This document shows positions 26,561 to 37,184 of a DNA stretch of 64,000 bases, piece after piece (position 1 is the stretch's first letter; each line of letters begins with the position of its first letter). The notes beneath the pieces are model-generated. The model worked only from the letters and a program-made list of their open reading frames with translations, was not told where the DNA came from and made no database searches. Made by a program: the position numbers and the translations under genes. The DNA lies in assembly GCF_001263205.1 (NCBI RefSeq), contig NZ_CP012333.1, forward strand, positions 310,001 to 374,000, given 5' to 3'. The DNA is from Labilithrix luteola. Lineage in GTDB: Bacteria; Myxococcota_A; Polyangia; Polyangiales; Polyangiaceae.

Positions 26561-27391
26561 TTACTTCTGGCCGCGGCGCTTGACGATCATGCCGTCGGTG
26601 CGCTTGTTGTTGCGGGTCTTGAGACCCTTCGACAGCTGGCCCCACGGCGAGCATGGGTGACGGCCACCGGAGGTGCGGCCTTCACCACCGCCCATCGGGT
26701 GGTCAACCGGGTTCATCGTGACGCCGCGGTTGTGCGGACGGCGACCGAGCCAGCGCGAACGACCGGCCTTGCCGATCGTGATGTTCGCGTGGTCGATGTT
26801 CGAGACCTGGCCGATCGTCGCCTGGCAATCGAGGTGGATCATGCGCACCTCGGTCGACGGCATACGAACCTGCGCGTAGTCCCCGTCCTTCGCCATGAGC
26901 ACAGCGCCCGAGCCGGCCGAGCGAACGAGCTGACCGCCCTTGCCCTTGCGCATCTCGAGGTTGTGGATCGTGGTGCCGAGGGGGATGTGGCGGAGGGGCA
27001 TCGAGTTGCCCGGCTTGATGTCCGCGTTACGGCTGGCGACGATCTTGTCGCCAACCGAGAGGCCGTCGGGCGCGAGGATGTAGCGCTTCTCGCCGTCTGC
27101 GTAGTGCAGGAGGGCGATGCGCGCCGTGCGGTTGGGGTCGTACTCGATCGAAGCGACCGTGGCCGGAACGCCGATCTTGTTACGACGCCAATCGATGAGG
27201 CGGTAACGCTGCTTGTGTCCACCGCCGCGGAAGCGGCTGGTGATACGACCGTGCGCGTTACGACCGCCCGTCGAGGTCTGATGCTCGAGAAGCGACTTCT
27301 CGGGCTTCTTGCCCTTGGTGACTTCCTTGAAGTCCGAGCCCGTGTAGTAACGGCGGGCCGGCGAAGTCGGCTTGTAAGTCTTGATACCCAT
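26561..27391 (-). CDS. rplB: 50S ribosomal protein L2
   Basis: 276 residues, standard L2 length. Contains the RNA-binding core and the peptidyl-transferase-proximal motif with the conserved His in NPVDHPMGGGEGRTSGGRHP. Only a few bases separate it from the rplW stop, and 15 bp from rpsS. Confidence 0.98.
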   Translation of the reverse strand: MGIKTYKPTSPARRYYTGSDFKEVTKGKKPEKSLLEHQTSTGGRNAHGRITSRFRGGGHKQRYRLIDWRRNKIGVPATVASIEYDPNRTARIALLHYADGEKRYILAPDGLSVGDKIVASRNADIKPGNSMPLRHIPLGTTIHNLEMRKGKGGQLVRSAGSGAVLMAKDGDYAQVRMPSTEVRMIHLDCQATIGQVSNIDHANITIGKAGRSRWLGRRPHNRGVTMNPVDHPMGGGEGRTSGGRHPCSPWGQLSKGLKTRNNKRTDGMIVKRRGQK

Positions 27392-27394
27392 GGC

Positions 27395-27694
27395 TCAGCC
27401 CTCGGAGCTCTCGGCGAAGAAGTCGATGTTCTCGCCCTCTTTGAGGGTGACGACTGCCTTCTTCCAGTTCTGCATCTTCGCGTAGCCGCGGCCCATGCGG
27501 CGATCCTTGCCGCGGTAGACCATCGTGTTGACGCTCTCAACCTTGACGTTGAAGAGCTTCTGCACGGCTTCTTTGATCTGGATCTTGTTGGCGCCGCGAA
27601 GCACCTCGAAGATCACCTGGTTGTTCTTCGAGCGGAGAGTGTTCGACTTCTCCGTGAGGAAGATGGGACGACGGATAACGGATTCGGGGGTCAC
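27395..27694 (-). CDS. rplW: 50S ribosomal protein L23
   Basis: 99 residues, the exit-tunnel protein that docks SRP and trigger factor. It starts with GTG overlapping the rplD stop (GTGA), so it is translationally coupled. Motifs: RRPIFLTEKSN, EVLRGANKIQIKEAVQKLFN, GRGYAKMQNWKKAVVTL. Confidence 0.97.
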   Translation of the reverse strand: MTPESVIRRPIFLTEKSNTLRSKNNQVIFEVLRGANKIQIKEAVQKLFNVKVESVNTMVYRGKDRRMGRGYAKMQNWKKAVVTLKEGENIDFFAESSEG

Positions 27695-28332
27695 TTCTCA
27701 CCTCCACGGGCGAGGCAGCGGAGCTCGAGCGCCTTGGCCGCGTCCTTCGAGAGGACGAGCGTGTCGTAGCGGAGCAGGTCGTAAACGTTGACGCCCTCGG
27801 GGGGCAGGAACTGGTGATCCTTGCAGTTGCGGATCGAGAGGCGGAGGTTCTCGTTCGACGCCGTGTCGACGACGAGCGTGGCGCGGTCCGTCTTGAGGGT
27901 GGCGAGAGCCGAGAGCACGCTCTTGGTCTTGATCTCGGGCATCTCGAAGCGGTCGACCACGACGAGGCGGCCTTCCTTGTTGAACTTCGAGAGAGCCGAG
28001 CGGAGCGCCCCGATGCGCACCTGGCGCGGGGGACGGTACGACCAGTCGCGAGGACGGGGCGCGTGAGCCTGACCGCCACCGACGTAGATCGGCGCGCGGA
28101 TCGAGCCGTGACGCGCGCGGCCCGTGCCCTTCTGCTTGTAGAGCTTCTTGGTGCTGCCGCTGACCGCCGAGCGGTTCTTGGCGGCTGCAGTGCCCTGACG
28201 GCGCGACGCGAGCTGGGCTTTCACCACTTCGTAGAAGAGGTGTTCCTTGACTTCGGCCGCGAAGACTTCGTCCGCGAGGTCGACGGTGCCGACCTTCTCG
28301 CGCTTCAAATTGAAGACATCAATGGTTGCCAT
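27691..28332 (-). CDS. rplD: 50S ribosomal protein L4
   Basis: 213 residues from the ATG at 28332 (MATIDVFNLKREKVGTVDLA); the in-frame upstream codons belong to rpsJ. Typical L4 motifs are present (KQKGTGRARHGSIRAPIYVG, the tunnel-loop region). In most bacteria rplC (L3) lies directly upstream; here rpsJ ends 10 bp before this start, leaving no room for it. Confidence 0.97.
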   Translation of the reverse strand: MATIDVFNLKREKVGTVDLADEVFAAEVKEHLFYEVVKAQLASRRQGTAAAKNRSAVSGSTKKLYKQKGTGRARHGSIRAPIYVGGGQAHAPRPRDWSYRPPRQVRIGALRSALSKFNKEGRLVVVDRFEMPEIKTKSVLSALATLKTDRATLVVDTASNENLRLSIRNCKDHQFLPPEGVNVYDLLRYDTLVLSKDAAKALELRCLARGGEK

Positions 28333-28342
28333 GTGAGACCTC

Positions 28343-28660
<318 letters not shown>

Positions 28661-28701
28661 GCTCAATTACCTCTACGTTTCACAGGAAGCAGGGAAGACG
28701 G

Positions 28702-28728
28702 GGAGGGACGACTCGCGCCGTCCTCCCG
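28702..28728 (-). terminator. Hairpin between tuf and rpsJ
   Basis: On the minus strand GGGAGGACG pairs with CGTCCCTCCC (one bulged base) around a short GC-rich loop, in the 84-bp gap between the tuf stop and the rpsJ start. No strong U-tract follows, so partial termination or an RNA processing point is as likely as full termination. Confidence 0.5.
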
Positions 28729-28744
28729 CCTTCTGTGAATTGAA

Positions 28745-29935
<1,191 letters not shown>

Positions 29936-29973
29936 GACTTTCTCCGTGACACCCGTGAGGGTGGAAACCTTGT

Positions 29974-32091
29974 TTAGCGGCTGATGCCCTTGACCTTCGC
30001 GACGATCTCTTCTTGGACGGCCGCGGGGACGGGGGCGTAATGCGAGAAATGGAGTGAGGAGGTCGCTCGGCCCTGCGTGAGCGACCGGAGGTCGGTCACG
30101 TAGCCGAACATCGATGCGAGCGGAACTTCGGAGTCGATGACCTGCGCGTTGCCGCGCTGGCTCATGCCGAGGATCTTGCCGCGGCGCGAGTTGAGGTCGC
30201 CGATGACGTCGCCCATGTACTGTTCGGGAACGACGACTTCGTTCTTCATGATCGGCTCAAGCAGGTGCAGGTTCGCCCGCTTCGCGCCTTCCTGGAAGCA
30301 GAGCGACGCGGCGATTTCGAACGCCGCCGCACTCGAGTCGACGTCGTGGTAGCTGCCGTCGTAGACGCGCGCCTTCATGTCGACGAGGGGGAAGCCGGCG
30401 AGGACACCGCGGTCCATCGCTTCCTTCACACCCTTTTCGATCGACGGGATGAACTCCTTCGGGATCACGCCGCCGACGATGGCGTTCTCGAACACGTAGC
30501 CCGAGCCACGCTCACCCGGCTCGATCTCCATGAGGACGTGGCCGTACTGGCCGCGACCACCGGACTGCTTCGCGTACTTGTACTCGCAGGCGACCTTCTT
30601 GCCGATCGCCTCGCGGTACGCGACTTCGGGCTTGCCGACGTTCGACTCGACCTTGAACTCGCGGCGGAGGCGGTCGCAGATGATGTCGAGGTGGAGCTCG
30701 CCCATGCCGCTGATGATCGTCTGACCGCTCTCCTCGTCCGTGTGGACGCGGAACGAGGGGTCTTCGGCAGCGAGCTTCTGGAGGCCGACGCCGAGCTTCT
30801 CGATGTCGGCCTTGGTCTTCGGCTCGACGGCGATCGAGATGACGGGCTCCGGGAAGACCATCTTCTCGAGAATGATCGGCTTCTTCTCGTCGCAGAGCGT
30901 GTCGCCCGTGCGCGTGTCCTTCAAGCCGACGGCCGCGTAGATGTTGCCGGCATCCGCCTCGGTGAGCTCCTCACGCTTGTTCGCGTGCATGCGGAGGATG
31001 CGGCCGATGCGCTCACGCTTTCCACGCGTGGAGTTCATGACCATCGTGCCGCTCTGAATCGTTCCCGAGTAGACGCGGAAGAACGTCAGGTTGCCGTGCG
31101 GGTCGTTGATGATCTTGAACGAGTAGGCCGAGAAGGGAGCCTTGTCGTCCGCGAGGCGCTCCTCTTCCTTGTCGTTGTCAGGGTTGACGCCCTTGACCGG
31201 CGGGATGTCGAGCGGCGACGGGAGGTAGTTGACGACCGCGTCGAGGAGGAGCTGGACGCCCTTGTTCTTGAATGCCGAGCCGCAGAGGACCGGGAAGAAC
31301 TTGAAGGTCGTGCAGCCCTTGCGGAGCGCGGCGACGAGCTCGGCTTCCGTGATCTCGTCCGACTTGCCATCCATGTACTTCGACATGATGGTGTCGTCGA
31401 GGTCGGCACAGGCCTCGATCATCTTCTCGCGGTACTCGACGCACTTGGCCTTGATGGCCTCGGGGATCTCCGTCCACGAGTACTTCTGGCCCTTCGACTC
31501 CTCGTCGAAGATCGCGGCGCGCATCGTGATGAGGTCGACGACGCCCTTGTGCTGATCTTCCTCGCCGACCGGCCACTGGATCGCGACGGGCGTAACGCCA
31601 AGGCGCTCCTTGATCGACTTGACGTTCATCTCGAAGTCCGCGCCCGTCTTGTCCATCTTGTTGACGAACACGATGCGCGGAACGCGGAACTTATCGGCCT
31701 GACGCCAGACGGTCTCCGTCTGCGGCTCGACACCGTTGCCGCCGTCGAGGACGGCCACTGCGCCGTCGAGAACGCGGAGCGAACGCTCGACTTCGATCGT
31801 GAAGTCGACGTGGCCTGGCGTGTCGATGATGTTGATGCGGTGGCTGACGCCCGCGTGGGGGCCTTCGACGGGCTTCCAGAAGCAGTTCGTCGCGGCCGAG
31901 GTGATCGTGATCCCGCGCTCCTGCTCCTGGACCATGTAGTCCATGGTCGCGGCGCCCTCGTGGACCTCACCGATCTTGTAGTTGACGCCCGTGTAATAGA
32001 GGACGCGCTCGGTCGTCGTCGTCTTGCCCGCGTCGATGTGGGCCATGATTCCGATGTTTCGCGTTCTCTCGAGCGAATATTCGCGGGCCAC
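29974..32091 (-). CDS. fusA: Elongation factor G
   Basis: 705 residues, the usual length for bacterial EF-G. G1 AHIDAGKTTTTERVLYYTG, G3 DTPGHVDFT, G4 NKMDKTGADF, and the switch region with RGITI are visible; domains II-V are intact to the end. Drives translocation. GGAG lies 7-8 nt before the ATG. It has its own promoter and a long structured leader instead of following rpsG directly. Confidence 0.98.
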   Translation of the reverse strand: MAREYSLERTRNIGIMAHIDAGKTTTTERVLYYTGVNYKIGEVHEGAATMDYMVQEQERGITITSAATNCFWKPVEGPHAGVSHRINIIDTPGHVDFTIEVERSLRVLDGAVAVLDGGNGVEPQTETVWRQADKFRVPRIVFVNKMDKTGADFEMNVKSIKERLGVTPVAIQWPVGEEDQHKGVVDLITMRAAIFDEESKGQKYSWTEIPEAIKAKCVEYREKMIEACADLDDTIMSKYMDGKSDEITEAELVAALRKGCTTFKFFPVLCGSAFKNKGVQLLLDAVVNYLPSPLDIPPVKGVNPDNDKEEERLADDKAPFSAYSFKIINDPHGNLTFFRVYSGTIQSGTMVMNSTRGKRERIGRILRMHANKREELTEADAGNIYAAVGLKDTRTGDTLCDEKKPIILEKMVFPEPVISIAVEPKTKADIEKLGVGLQKLAAEDPSFRVHTDEESGQTIISGMGELHLDIICDRLRREFKVESNVGKPEVAYREAIGKKVACEYKYAKQSGGRGQYGHVLMEIEPGERGSGYVFENAIVGGVIPKEFIPSIEKGVKEAMDRGVLAGFPLVDMKARVYDGSYHDVDSSAAAFEIAASLCFQEGAKRANLHLLEPIMKNEVVVPEQYMGDVIGDLNSRRGKILGMSQRGNAQVIDSEVPLASMFGYVTDLRSLTQGRATSSLHFSHYAPVPAAVQEEIVAKVKGISR

Positions 32092-32492
32092 GTGAATCTC
32101 CGTTTCGGTGCGGGGGGAGGGTTGAGAGAGGCGGGGGCGGAACTACGAGAACTTCGGTGACGAGAGCGAGCGAGACTGAGACTGCGAAATCTGGGAGGCT
32201 AGATGCACGAAACCCTCTCTGGCCATCCCGCTGCCGTTTTCAGCGGGCCCCAGCGCTCTAAGAGCGTCCGGGCAGTCCAGAGAGGGTGCCGAGGTACCAC
32301 TTCAGTTTTTTCGTGCCCTGCCGCCTCATCTTTGGAGGCTGGTTCGAAGGCACACTGGGGTAACCCGGTCCTTATGTCTTGCTGTGCATTTCTTGCGGTT
32401 CTTTACGGCTTACCTAGCAGCTGAGGTTCGCTTCCGGAGGCTCCATGACCACCTATTGAAGAAGGCGCATGTCACCTAGGGATGGGGCCGGC
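32092..32492 (-). ncRNA. Structured leader RNA (or ncRNA) upstream of fusA
   Basis: A ~390-nt untranslated transcript is expected from the promoter at 32493-32520. Its 3' half contains an 11-bp perfect stem (32212-32222 with 32277-32287) enclosing two hairpins: CCCGCTG...CAGCGGG (32227-32247) and CGCTC-TAA-GAGCG (32254-32266). A further hairpin GCCTC...GAGGC lies near 32320-32340. The sequence UGGUACC at 32293-32299 (minus) equals the T-box bulge consensus UGGNACC, preceded by AACUGAAG, but I cannot fold a proper antiterminator around it. Not recognisable as tmRNA, RNase P, SRP or 6S RNA. It could be a cis-regulatory leader of fusA-tuf or an independent RNA. Confidence 0.5.
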
Positions 32493-32520
32493 TTTCTACC
32501 AACGCCGTGCAAGATGTCAA
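32493..32520 (-). promoter_or_regulatory. Sigma-70 promoter for fusA transcription unit
   Basis: On the minus strand TTGACA (32515-32520), a 16-bp spacer and TAGAAA (32493-32498). It is nearly the same as the promoter upstream of rpsL, with the same spacer, which supports both calls. Confidence 0.75.
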
Positions 32521-32627
32521 GATGACTTGGCGCCGAAGGTGGTTAGCACCTCTGCCAGGTCCGTCCAGGGCCTTTGGGCTCGCCTGCCCGCTACGCCTCC
32601 CGCCCGCACCTTCAGCTGAGCTTCAAT

Positions 32628-32697
32628 GCGGCTCGGCATTCGCCGAGTCCTCTTGGACCTCCGTGGACTCCGTCCAGCGAGGCTGGACTCTGTCCAC
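32628..32697. terminator. Tandem hairpins after the lipoprotein gene
   Basis: Two inverted repeats just beyond the stop of the lipoprotein gene at 32704: a 6-bp stem plus 7-bp stem with a 3x3 internal loop (32663-32697, GTGGAC...GTCCAC with GTCCAGC...GCTGGAC) and CTCGGC-ATTC-GCCGAG near 32633-32648. No U-tract. Likely transcript-end structure isolating the fusA promoter. Confidence 0.45.
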
Positions 32698-32703
32698 TCC
32701 GGT

Positions 32704-33366
32704 TCAGCGGCAGAAACTGCCGTAGAAGCGGGAGAGGATGGGATCGGTTTCCGGCAGGCAGGTCGTGTTGGCCGGGCAGTCCGACGAAGTCACGCAGATG
32801 ATGCGGCCCTTGGTGTTGCAGTCCGAGGCCGCCAGGCATTGGATCGAGCCGAGGTTCTTCGAGAGACGCTGGCCCTCTTCCATGGGAAGGACGCAGCAGG
32901 CCTGACCGCTGCAGTTGGCCGCGCTCGAGCAGCGCTGCGCGATCTGGTTGGTGAAGGTGTCCCCGGTCGAGACGAACTGGCCGCAGCTTCCCCCGATCGA
33001 CTGGCATTTGGCTGAGCTCGAGTCGAGCGACCGCGTCGCGGCCGAGTCCTCACCGTTGTAGGTCACGCAGCATTCCGCCGAGGTGATGTCACAGACGATG
33101 TTCGTCGTCGCGCACTGAACCTTGCCAGGCGGGAGGTCGCTGGCGTCGGGGACGCCCGTTCCGCTCGAGCCGTTCGTTCCGCTCGAGCCGTTCGTTCCGC
33201 TCGAGCCGTTCGTGGTTGGCGTTCCACTCGAGCCTCCGGAGTTCGTGCCGCCGGAGCTGCCCTCGTGGTTGTCCGCAAGCCCGTCGAGGCTCCGGAGGCT
33301 GCAGTGAACGAGCCCGGAGGCGGCGAGAAGCAAGGAGACGAGCGAGATCACGCGAGCACTGCCCAT
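32704..33366 (-). CDS. Cys-rich lipoprotein with NGSSGT repeats
   Basis: 220 residues. Lipoprotein signal ends SGLVHC. Residues ~38-75 are a low-complexity Gly/Ser/Thr/Asn linker containing three NGSSGT-type copies, encoded by an 18-bp tandem repeat. The remainder has about 14 Cys residues (CATTNIVCDITSAECCVTY, CSGQACCVLP), probably disulfide-bonded. Family unknown, a type common in Myxococcota. It lies within the interruption of the str cluster. Confidence 0.72.
   Translation of the reverse strand: MGSARVISLVSLLLAASGLVHCSLRSLDGLADNHEGSSGGTNSGGSSGTPTTNGSSGTNGSSGTNGSSGTGVPDASDLPPGKVQCATTNIVCDITSAECCVTYNGEDSAATRSLDSSSAKCQSIGGSCGQFVSTGDTFTNQIAQRCSSAANCSGQACCVLPMEEGQRLSKNLGSIQCLAASDCNTKGRIICVTSSDCPANTTCLPETDPILSRFYGSFCR
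33158..33211 (+). repeat. 18-bp tandem repeat, three copies
   Basis: GTTCCGCTCGAGCCGTTC occurs three times in perfect tandem, with a decayed fourth copy to the right. It is in frame (six codons) in the lipoprotein gene on the opposite strand and lengthens its linker. Confidence 0.9.
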
Positions 33367-33472
33367 GCGATGCGCATCCTACCGTGAGGACGGGTGTCGA
33401 GCGAAGAGGCCGCACGACTTTCTCCGAACGACTTGTCGAGAGAGCGATCGCGGGCTTAACTGCGCGCCCACG

Positions 33473-35392
33473 ATGACGCAGCCCGAGCCTGAGCGGGGCG
33501 AGGGTGCCGACCCTGTGACGCCCGTTCCGCATAGCGGTGAACGAGTGCCTCCCCCGCGGGGATTGCGGGCGCCTCGTGTCTCGTCGGCCCGCGCGCGCGC
33601 GGGCGCGCACACCCGCGAGGGTCGGGTCGGTGGCTCGTTCCTTCGATGGTTCGGGCCGGTCGCGCGCGTCCGCATGCTGCGTCGCGTCGTGGCCCCTCTG
33701 CTGGTGGCCCTCATCCCCTTCTTCTGGGTGTGCGACGCCACGAACCGTTCCTCGCTCGCGACTGTCGGGCGTGACCAAGGGATCTTCCAGTACGTCGCGT
33801 GGGCGGTTCTGCGAGGCGACGTCGACTACCGGGACATCCGCGACGTCAACGGCCCCCTCGTTCACCTTCTCCACGTCGTGATGCTGGTTCTCGGCGGCGG
33901 CGACGAACATCGCTTCCACGTCCTGGAGCTCCTCGCGACAGGCATCTCGTTCGCCGTCGCGGGCGCCTGCCTCCCGGGCCTCGTGAGCAAGCGCACGCCG
34001 AGTCCCGTCACCCGTCTGGCATGGGCACTCGCCGGCTGGGTCGTTCTCTCGGGCCAGTACCACCTCTACACGTACTGGAACCAGGCGCAGCGCGAGAGCT
34101 TCTGCGATTGGTTCCTTCTACCGAGCCTCGCCCTCCAGCTCTTGCCGCCGGCGCGCACCAAGCAGAGGGCGTCGCTTCGCATCGTCGGCATCGCAGCCCT
34201 GTCGACCATCACCTGGTTCGGCAAACCGAGCTTCCTCCCCTTCACCGTCGCGCAGCTCATCGTGTTGCTGCTCGAGCGCGACGACGTCCTTTCGCGAAGC
34301 GCGCGCTTCGGTCGATTCGTCCTCGGTGGCCTGCTCGGGGCGGTCGTGCCGATGGCCTATCTCCTCCGTTATGGAGATGCCGCGACGTTCATTCGAATTT
34401 CGTTGCTCGACGTTCCGCAGGTCTACCGCTTCATCTGGGCCAAGAGCGTCCCCGAGATCTTCGGCGAAGAAGGCCCGCTCGGCGATGCCACACTGGGCGT
34501 CGCGTGTGCCGTGCTCGTCACGAGCCTGGTTGCCGTGCGCGAGCTTCCGAAGCGAGCGCTGGTCGTCCCCCTCGGCATCGGTGCCGGCCTCTGCAACGTC
34601 ATCGCGCAACACAAGGGCTTCGGCTACCACTTCCATCCGCTCACGGCGCTCACCGCGCTTGGCTGGCTCATGGTCGTGGTGATGATCGCCGAGCGATTCG
34701 AGGGCGCACCTCGGAAGCGTCCGCTCGGGCGTTACTTCTCGCTCGGTATCGCCACGGCGCTCGGCCTCTTCGTCGCCTCGAACATGAAGAACTCGCCGCA
34801 CACGCGCAACGTGTGGATCCTCGGCGGAGGCGAGACGGCGGAGCGACGTGCCGATCCGGAGTACTTCGCGACCTTCCGCAACCACGACTTCTTCCCGTGG
34901 GAGATGAGGCAGGCCGCGCAGTACATCGCGAGCCACACCTCGCCCGATGCACGCGTGCAGGTCTACGGCATGGATCCCTATCTGCTCTTCCTCGCCGAAC
35001 GGAAGAGCGCCACGCCGTACATCTATGCTTACGACCTCAACGCCGACGCCGCGCTCGACGGTGGTTGGAAGAACCGACCGACCGACGCGCAGCGCGCACG
35101 CATTCGAGGCATTCGCCACGATCACGAGCACGACATGCTGCGCAAACTGAAGGCGAATCCCCCGGAGGTGTTCGTCTTCATCGACCGCTCGCCGCTCATC
35201 ACCTTCCAAGACGCATGGGAAGACTTCCGCTACGCGTGCCCGGACAGCGCGGCGTGGGTCGGCGCGAACTACCACCCGGCGCGCGCGTTCGGTGAATTCC
35301 ACGTGTGGATTCACGACGGGTCGAAGAATCCCGACGTCGAAGCTCCCTACGCGACGCCTTGGAGCGAAGGCGCCACCGACGGCACGCTTTGA
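33473..35392 (+). CDS. GT-C fold membrane glycosyltransferase-like protein
   Basis: 639 residues from the ATG at 33473 (MTQPEPERGEGADPVTPVPH); the upstream in-frame stretch overlaps the divergent lipoprotein start. After a cytoplasmic tail the first membrane helix (VVAPLLVALIPFFWVCDA) is followed by DQGIFQYVAWAVLRGDVDYR and DVNGPLVHLLH, matching the first extracytoplasmic loop of GT39/PMT-type enzymes with its catalytic Asp. Around ten helices follow, then a soluble C-terminal domain (~180 residues) with conserved-looking ARVQVYGMDPYLLF. Presumably transfers a sugar from a polyprenyl carrier; substrate unknown. Confidence 0.72.
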   Translation: MTQPEPERGEGADPVTPVPHSGERVPPPRGLRAPRVSSARARAGAHTREGRVGGSFLRWFGPVARVRMLRRVVAPLLVALIPFFWVCDATNRSSLATVGRDQGIFQYVAWAVLRGDVDYRDIRDVNGPLVHLLHVVMLVLGGGDEHRFHVLELLATGISFAVAGACLPGLVSKRTPSPVTRLAWALAGWVVLSGQYHLYTYWNQAQRESFCDWFLLPSLALQLLPPARTKQRASLRIVGIAALSTITWFGKPSFLPFTVAQLIVLLLERDDVLSRSARFGRFVLGGLLGAVVPMAYLLRYGDAATFIRISLLDVPQVYRFIWAKSVPEIFGEEGPLGDATLGVACAVLVTSLVAVRELPKRALVVPLGIGAGLCNVIAQHKGFGYHFHPLTALTALGWLMVVVMIAERFEGAPRKRPLGRYFSLGIATALGLFVASNMKNSPHTRNVWILGGGETAERRADPEYFATFRNHDFFPWEMRQAAQYIASHTSPDARVQVYGMDPYLLFLAERKSATPYIYAYDLNADAALDGGWKNRPTDAQRARIRGIRHDHEHDMLRKLKANPPEVFVFIDRSPLITFQDAWEDFRYACPDSAAWVGANYHPARAFGEFHVWIHDGSKNPDVEAPYATPWSEGATDGTL

Positions 35393-35525
35393 CGGGCGCA
35401 CCCGCGCTCGCTTCGCGAGCCAATTCGTCCGCTTCGTTTTCCTGATCGCCACACGCGCATCGCCGTGAGTTTTCCGCTCGTGTGGCGACGGGCGAACCGC
35501 CTGCGTTGCGTGCTACGAAGAGTGC

Positions 35526-37088
35526 ATGCGAACGCGATCGTGTAGCGGCGAGCTCGAAATCAGGGCAACGCTCTTCACGCTACTGGCGTTTGGAGCGCTC
35601 GGAGTCGCCTGTACGGGGGACATCTCGGGCGACGACACGACGGCAGTCGACGAAGCTGGCGCGCTACCGGACGCGAGCGCTCCGAACGGTGACGCGAGCG
35701 CGCCGAAAGACGCCACGACGGACGCCGCGGCCGATGGTCCGCCTCCTGGCCCCGTGAGTCCCACGTACGAGGACTTCGAGGTGAATCACTTCCTGCTGAC
35801 GGGCCAGAGCAACGCCGTCGCCAACGGAGGCGATCCGCCCCTCACCACCGCGCCGCTCGAAGGCTACTCGAACCTCATGTTCGACACCGGCGTCATGCCG
35901 ATGAAGTCCTGCGACGGCAACGGCTGCAGGGCGTACGACACGCCGACGTCGTTCGTGCCGCTGGTCGACGGCGATGACTTCTTCGGCTACGCCGTCGAGA
36001 CCGCCGCTTCGAGTATCGGCTACGGAATCTCGCATCTCGCGAAGGCTCGTTACGAATTCGGCACGCGCGCCGGCTACCCGTCGAAGCACGACATGCTCGT
36101 GAGCGTCCACGGGCGCAGCGGCAACACGTACTGGTGTCTGCGCAAGGGTTTCTGCACGTACAACGCCGACAGCGGTTATCTGAGTCCGTTCGCACAAGCG
36201 ATGAGCGAGGTGGAGAGCGCCAAGGGCCTCGCCGCTGCGTCGGGCCGCTCGTACGTGGTCCGGGCCGTGGGCGCCATCCACGGCGAGAGCGATCACTACG
36301 CGTACGTCTTCGGCACGAGCGAGTTTCCCCTGCCCGGCACCGACGGCACGCCCGGCAAGGTCAAAGATTACGCCGACGCGCTCGTCGAATGGCAGCAGGA
36401 CCTCGATGCCTCCATCAAGGCGATCACGGGTCAGAAGCAGAACGTTCCGCTCCTCGTCTCCGGCTTGAGCGGATGGACCACCGTGCGAGAGAGCAAGCTC
36501 GCGCAGATGCAGCTCGATGCGCACGTGCGCGCTCCGGAGAAGGTGATCTACGTGACGCCCGCATACCCCATGGAGGTGCGCGAAGACTGCCTGCATTACA
36601 GCAACGCCGGCCAGCGCCACCTCGGCGAGTACTTCGCGAAGGTCTACGGACGTGTGGTGCTCGGCGGGCAGTCATGGGAGCCGGTTCGTCCGAAGAGCAT
36701 TTCGCGCGCGGGCAACGTGGTCACCGTCGTCTATTACGTGCCGGTGCCGCCCCTCGTGGTCGACACGAAGCTCGTCAGCGCCGCCGAGAGCTACGGCTTC
36801 GACTTCTGGGACAACGGCAACCGCGTGGGCATCGCGAGCGTCGCCGTTTCCGGCCCCGACACGGTGACCATCACCCTGAACGCCGCCCCCTCGGGCACGA
36901 ACATGCGCCTCACCTACGCTCAAAATCAGCCGCTCAACGACCAAGGCGGGTCGGCAGGCTGCATCGGCAACGGCCTCGCGTATGCAGGCGGGGCACGCGG
37001 CAACCTGCGCGACTCGGACGATACGCCGTCTCTCTTCGGCAACGATCTGTCGAATTGGGGCGTGAATTTCGAGGCCGCCGTCCCCTGA
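35526..37088 (+). CDS. SGNH-hydrolase lipoprotein (acetylesterase-like)
   Basis: 520 residues. N-terminal lipoprotein signal (FGALGVACT), an acidic Ala/Asp/Pro linker, then a sialate-O-acetylesterase-type SGNH domain: block I HFLLTGQSNA (Ser nucleophile), block III-like GAIHGESD, and the catalytic Asp/His pair in DCLHYSNAGQRHLGEYFA. A C-terminal ~150-residue beta domain follows. Expected to remove acetyl groups from extracellular glycans. It is adjacent to the membrane glycosyltransferase and could share a surface-glycan role. Confidence 0.75.
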   Translation: MRTRSCSGELEIRATLFTLLAFGALGVACTGDISGDDTTAVDEAGALPDASAPNGDASAPKDATTDAAADGPPPGPVSPTYEDFEVNHFLLTGQSNAVANGGDPPLTTAPLEGYSNLMFDTGVMPMKSCDGNGCRAYDTPTSFVPLVDGDDFFGYAVETAASSIGYGISHLAKARYEFGTRAGYPSKHDMLVSVHGRSGNTYWCLRKGFCTYNADSGYLSPFAQAMSEVESAKGLAAASGRSYVVRAVGAIHGESDHYAYVFGTSEFPLPGTDGTPGKVKDYADALVEWQQDLDASIKAITGQKQNVPLLVSGLSGWTTVRESKLAQMQLDAHVRAPEKVIYVTPAYPMEVREDCLHYSNAGQRHLGEYFAKVYGRVVLGGQSWEPVRPKSISRAGNVVTVVYYVPVPPLVVDTKLVSAAESYGFDFWDNGNRVGIASVAVSGPDTVTITLNAAPSGTNMRLTYAQNQPLNDQGGSAGCIGNGLAYAGGARGNLRDSDDTPSLFGNDLSNWGVNFEAAVP

Positions 37089-37184
37089 CCGGTTCCGACG
37101 CCGCTCGGCGCTCCGGAACCAAACGACGAACGACTGCCCCTTGCGTACGCAAGAAGTGACTATAAACTCGTGTTCGGAGGGGGC

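Noticed and set aside
30265..32160. 631-codon open frame opposite fusA
   Set aside because: Low-complexity Leu/Arg/Asp/Val-rich product typical of the antisense of highly expressed GC-rich genes; fusA is certain.
32293..32299. T-box riboswitch upstream of fusA
   Set aside because: The UGGUACC core fits, but I could not find Stem I, a specifier loop or complementary flanks for the antiterminator helix, and fusA is not a usual T-box target. Kept only as a weak note in the leader finding.
32314..32345. tRNA-like arm (5-bp stem with a 7-nt loop and a GGTTCGAA string)
   Set aside because: No acceptor or D-arm pairing can be drawn and position 33 is not U.
32400..32460. SRP (4.5S) RNA-like segment CUCCGGAAGCGAACCUCAGC
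   Set aside because: It contains a GGAA element but lacks the conserved symmetric loop GGUCAGG...GGAAGCAGC and the surrounding long hairpin.
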